Source of the DNA: Deltaproteobacteria bacterium
Lineage (GTDB): Bacteria; Myxococcota; JACPTQ01
Length of the DNA: 64,000 bases
Assembly (NCBI GenBank): GCA_016192705.1
Contig: JACPTQ010000060.1
Coordinates: forward strand, 29,258-93,257
Reading direction: 5' to 3'
The position numbers and the translations under genes are program-made. Under the pieces are notes generated by a model. It did no database searches. It was not told the origin of the DNA and saw only the letters and a program-made list of their open reading frames with translations. Positions 62,255 through 64,000 of the stretch are shown piece after piece (positions within the stretch are counted from its first letter, which is position 1; each line of letters begins with the position of its first letter).

Positions 62255-63276
62255 AGCAGCTTCAATTGCCGGCCGATCCTCGGAGCGGGTTGACTCGCTT
62301 CGGGGATCGCGTCGGCGGGCTCGGCGTTGAAGCCCAGGCGCCGGCACGTTGAATGGAACAGCTGCGCGATAATCTCCCAGCGCGCCCCAACGCCGCGCAT
62401 CCGCTTTCCAAACGCCGTCTCATTCATCTTGCCACCGCGAACATCACGAAGCGCACTCTCGACGTGTCGCACGCGCGCAGGATCGAGCGCCGAGCGAAGG
62501 CGCTCGCCGAAGACGACTTCGACTTCCGGTGCAAGGCGAAGCGGGATCGAAAACGCGCGACGAGCACCGGCTGCGTACGCCCGCTCGAGAATTGTCGGAA
62601 TGTCGCTCTCTGAGAGTCCCGGAATAACCGGCGAAACGCTCACACCCGTTGGAATTCCCGAGCCGGCTAACAGCGCAAGCGTTTCGAACCGTTTCGAAGG
62701 CAGGCTCGCGTTCGGTTCGATTTTTCGGCTCAACGCATCGTCGAGAATCGGAATGCTGATAAAAACGCTTGCGAGACCATCGCGCGCCATCGCAGCGAGC
62801 ACGTCAATGTCGCGCCGCACAAGAGCACTCTTCGTAATCACAGCCACGGGCGTGCGAAACACGTGGCACACCTCAAGGCAACCCCGCGTCAGCCGATACG
62901 CCGCCTCGAGCGGCTGATAGGCGTCGGTGTTCCCGGAGAACATAATGAGCTCGCGCTTCCACGATCGACGCTGCAAGGTCGCGCGCAAGCGCTCGGGCGC
63001 ATTGACCTTGACGACGATTTTTCGATCGAAATCGGTTCCAGCGCCGAGCCCCAAATACTGGTGCGACGGGCGCGCATAGCAGTAGGCGCACGCGTGAGTG
63101 CAACCGCGATACGGATTCAGGCTCCATCGAAACGGCAAGTCCGGGCTTTCGTTTTGCGCAAGGATGGCGCGGGCCTTCTCCTCAAACACCTCGAGCGCGG
63201 CGGCCGGCGGCTCACCGATCCACTCGACGTGCGTCGACGACCAGGGATTCGGCGGATTTGAAACGGGGCGCAGCAT
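62251..63276 (-). CDS. Radical SAM protein (PA0069-like / SplB-related)
   Basis: 341 residues from ATG 63276. The radical SAM cluster CTHACAYCYA binds a [4Fe-4S] cluster. NPYRGC before it and the barrel motifs MFSGNTDAYQPLEAAYRLTR, VAVITKSALVRRDIDVLA and SVSPVIPGLSESDIPTILER match the PA0069 family, a relative of spore photoproduct lyase whose substrate is not known to me. The ATG directly follows the thioesterase stop (TAGATG). Confidence 0.88.
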   Translation of the reverse strand: MLRPVSNPPNPWSSTHVEWIGEPPAAALEVFEEKARAILAQNESPDLPFRWSLNPYRGCTHACAYCYARPSHQYLGLGAGTDFDRKIVVKVNAPERLRATLQRRSWKRELIMFSGNTDAYQPLEAAYRLTRGCLEVCHVFRTPVAVITKSALVRRDIDVLAAMARDGLASVFISIPILDDALSRKIEPNASLPSKRFETLALLAGSGIPTGVSVSPVIPGLSESDIPTILERAYAAGARRAFSIPLRLAPEVEVVFGERLRSALDPARVRHVESALRDVRGGKMNETAFGKRMRGVGARWEIIAQLFHSTCRRLGFNAEPADAIPEASQPAPRIGRQLKLL

Positions 63277-63738
63277 CTACCAACGATGAAAAGCCGGGTG
63301 ACCTTCTTTCACCGCGACGAAGGTTCCACGGCACGCGGACGTGACTTTGCCGTTCGCCTCGAGCGTCGCCTCAACCACGACACGATCGCCCGCGGCCTCA
63401 ACAACGCGCGCGGTGAGTCGAAGCGTCGTGTCCATCGGCGTCGGTCGCTTCAGCGTCACATGAAAATCGGCGGTCACCGTGCACGGCGGTGCGTCAGCCC
63501 CGCGCGCCAACATCAAATGATGCGCCGCCGTCCAATTCGAATGGCAATCGAGCAGCGCCCCGCAAATTCCGCCATTCAAAACCCCATCAAACGCGAGATG
63601 GTGTGTCTCCGGCCGCCAATCCGCAACGCACGCGTCCCCCTCAATACGGCTTTTGATTCGCAGCCCCTTGTCGTTTGCCGGACCACACCCAAAGCACCGG
63701 TTCCCCGGCGCAAATCTATCCTGCAGCGATTCACTCAT
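63277..63738 (-). CDS. PaaI-type hotdog-fold thioesterase
   Basis: 153 residues from ATG 63738. HLAFDGVLNGGICGALLDCH with an upstream NRCFGCGPANDKGL is the PaaI/DUF4442-like hotdog signature. FHVTLKRPTPMDTTLRLTAR and KVTSACRGTFVAV complete the fold. It should hydrolyse an acyl-CoA of unknown chain. The ribosome site AAGGAGGG (63755-63748) spans the junction with element E, so half of it belongs to the element. Confidence 0.85.
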   Translation of the reverse strand: MSESLQDRFAPGNRCFGCGPANDKGLRIKSRIEGDACVADWRPETHHLAFDGVLNGGICGALLDCHSNWTAAHHLMLARGADAPPCTVTADFHVTLKRPTPMDTTLRLTARVVEAAGDRVVVEATLEANGKVTSACRGTFVAVKEGHPAFHRW

Positions 63739-63750
63739 GGCTTCATCCCT

Positions 63751-64000
63751 CCTTGATTCCCGGATAAGCAGCCAGTTCTCTTCCGTGCGTAGGGTCGGCA
63801 GGATGCCGCTTCGGCGCGCCGACGTCCTCGGGTCTGAACCAACACGCGCGACAGAGCCCCTGTTCAAAGGCAAGCGAAACCTTGTTGATCCCAGCCGATA
63901 TCGCGCTGCAGACCCTGCGGAGGCGCGCCTATGCGGGCCCCTGCCGACCCTACGCGAATCCGGGCTGACCGCTTCCCGAGGACATTTTTCTAAGGCTTGA
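63751..64000. mobile_element. Element E: transposon-like element, right part beyond the window
   Basis: The left end (63751-63838) is a second-type TIR with TTGATTCCCGGATAAGCAGC, GCCGCTTCGGCGCGCCGACG and CCTCGGGTCTGA. Its interior has the block with CAGCCGATATCGCGCTGCAG and GACCCTGCGGAGGCGCGCCT, as in B. The last bases (GACATTTTTCTAAGGCTTGA) match the middle block of D. The right end and any flanking duplication lie outside the window. It sits 13 bases upstream of the thioesterase start. Confidence 0.82.

Overview
This 64-kb window is GC-rich, densely packed bacterial chromosome. It is most likely from a myxobacterium-like member of Myxococcota or a neighbouring deltaproteobacterial lineage. 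The clues are many lipoproteins with Asp-Ala-Gly low-complexity linkers after the lipobox, secreted cysteine-rich proteins, frequent GTG/TTG starts, ATGA stop/start overlaps, and a full set of Gram-negative functions (Lnt, lipoproteins, SPOR protein, beta-barrel-like protein). The lineage is inferred from style only; no rRNA is present.

Layout. Positions 1-23.8 kb are an envelope/secretome block: a truncated lipoprotein at the left edge, a secreted N-formylglutamate amidohydrolase-like protein, two coupled large lipoproteins, small cysteine-rich exported proteins including a three-repeat Kazal-like protein, an alpha-helical exported protein, an 825-residue unknown, a beta-propeller lipoprotein, a PHP-type metallohydrolase lipoprotein, an outer-membrane-like protein and a WD40-like exported protein. 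From 23.9 to 64 kb the content is mostly housekeeping, in tight operons: macrodomain protein and tRNA-Leu; cinA-thpR-aspS-glpA-glpB (minus); yicC-RING-small ORF-folC (plus); comM-recA-FHA-zinc ribbon-selB-lipoprotein (plus), then tRNA-Pro; surE-pcm-M23 peptidase-apt-lipid kinase-lnt (plus); metallophosphoesterase-dusB-phosphodiesterase (minus); pcnB-argS-SPOR (minus); ECF sigma-anti-sigma-Spy-like sensor (plus); hppA; a TonB/AgmX-like gene; and thioesterase-radical SAM (minus).

The most unusual content lies between the genes. Five related ORF-less elements (A 2875-3585, B 42173-42528, C 55728-56443, D 58487-59038, E from 63751 off the edge) share terminal inverted repeats of about 80-90 bp ending in a CCTGATTCCCGG-like tip and have mosaic interiors. 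Each of the four complete copies is flanked by a 9-10-bp direct repeat readable in the sequence: GTTACTTGT, AATGGGAAA, GAATTCCTAT and GCTTCTATC. They look like a family of non-autonomous transposable elements (MITE-like). Copy B sits inside the last codons of surE and regenerates both a stop for surE and the start codon of pcm; copy A lies at the stop codon of a lipoprotein gene.

A second signal is nested in three of these elements and also occurs alone three times: a two-stem-loop palindromic repeat with an 11-bp inner stem, a three-nucleotide loop (mostly RGT) and an outer stem, whose stem sequences differ between copies while pairing is largely kept. One solo copy lies in frame inside the 5' coding end of glpA, one follows tRNA-Leu, and one is upstream of a small lipoprotein gene. 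Smaller repeats include a CACAGAG-type purine-rich repeat inside two genes flanking argS, a 52-bp direct repeat flanking a small secreted-protein gene, and a tandem palindrome upstream of the comM-recA operon.
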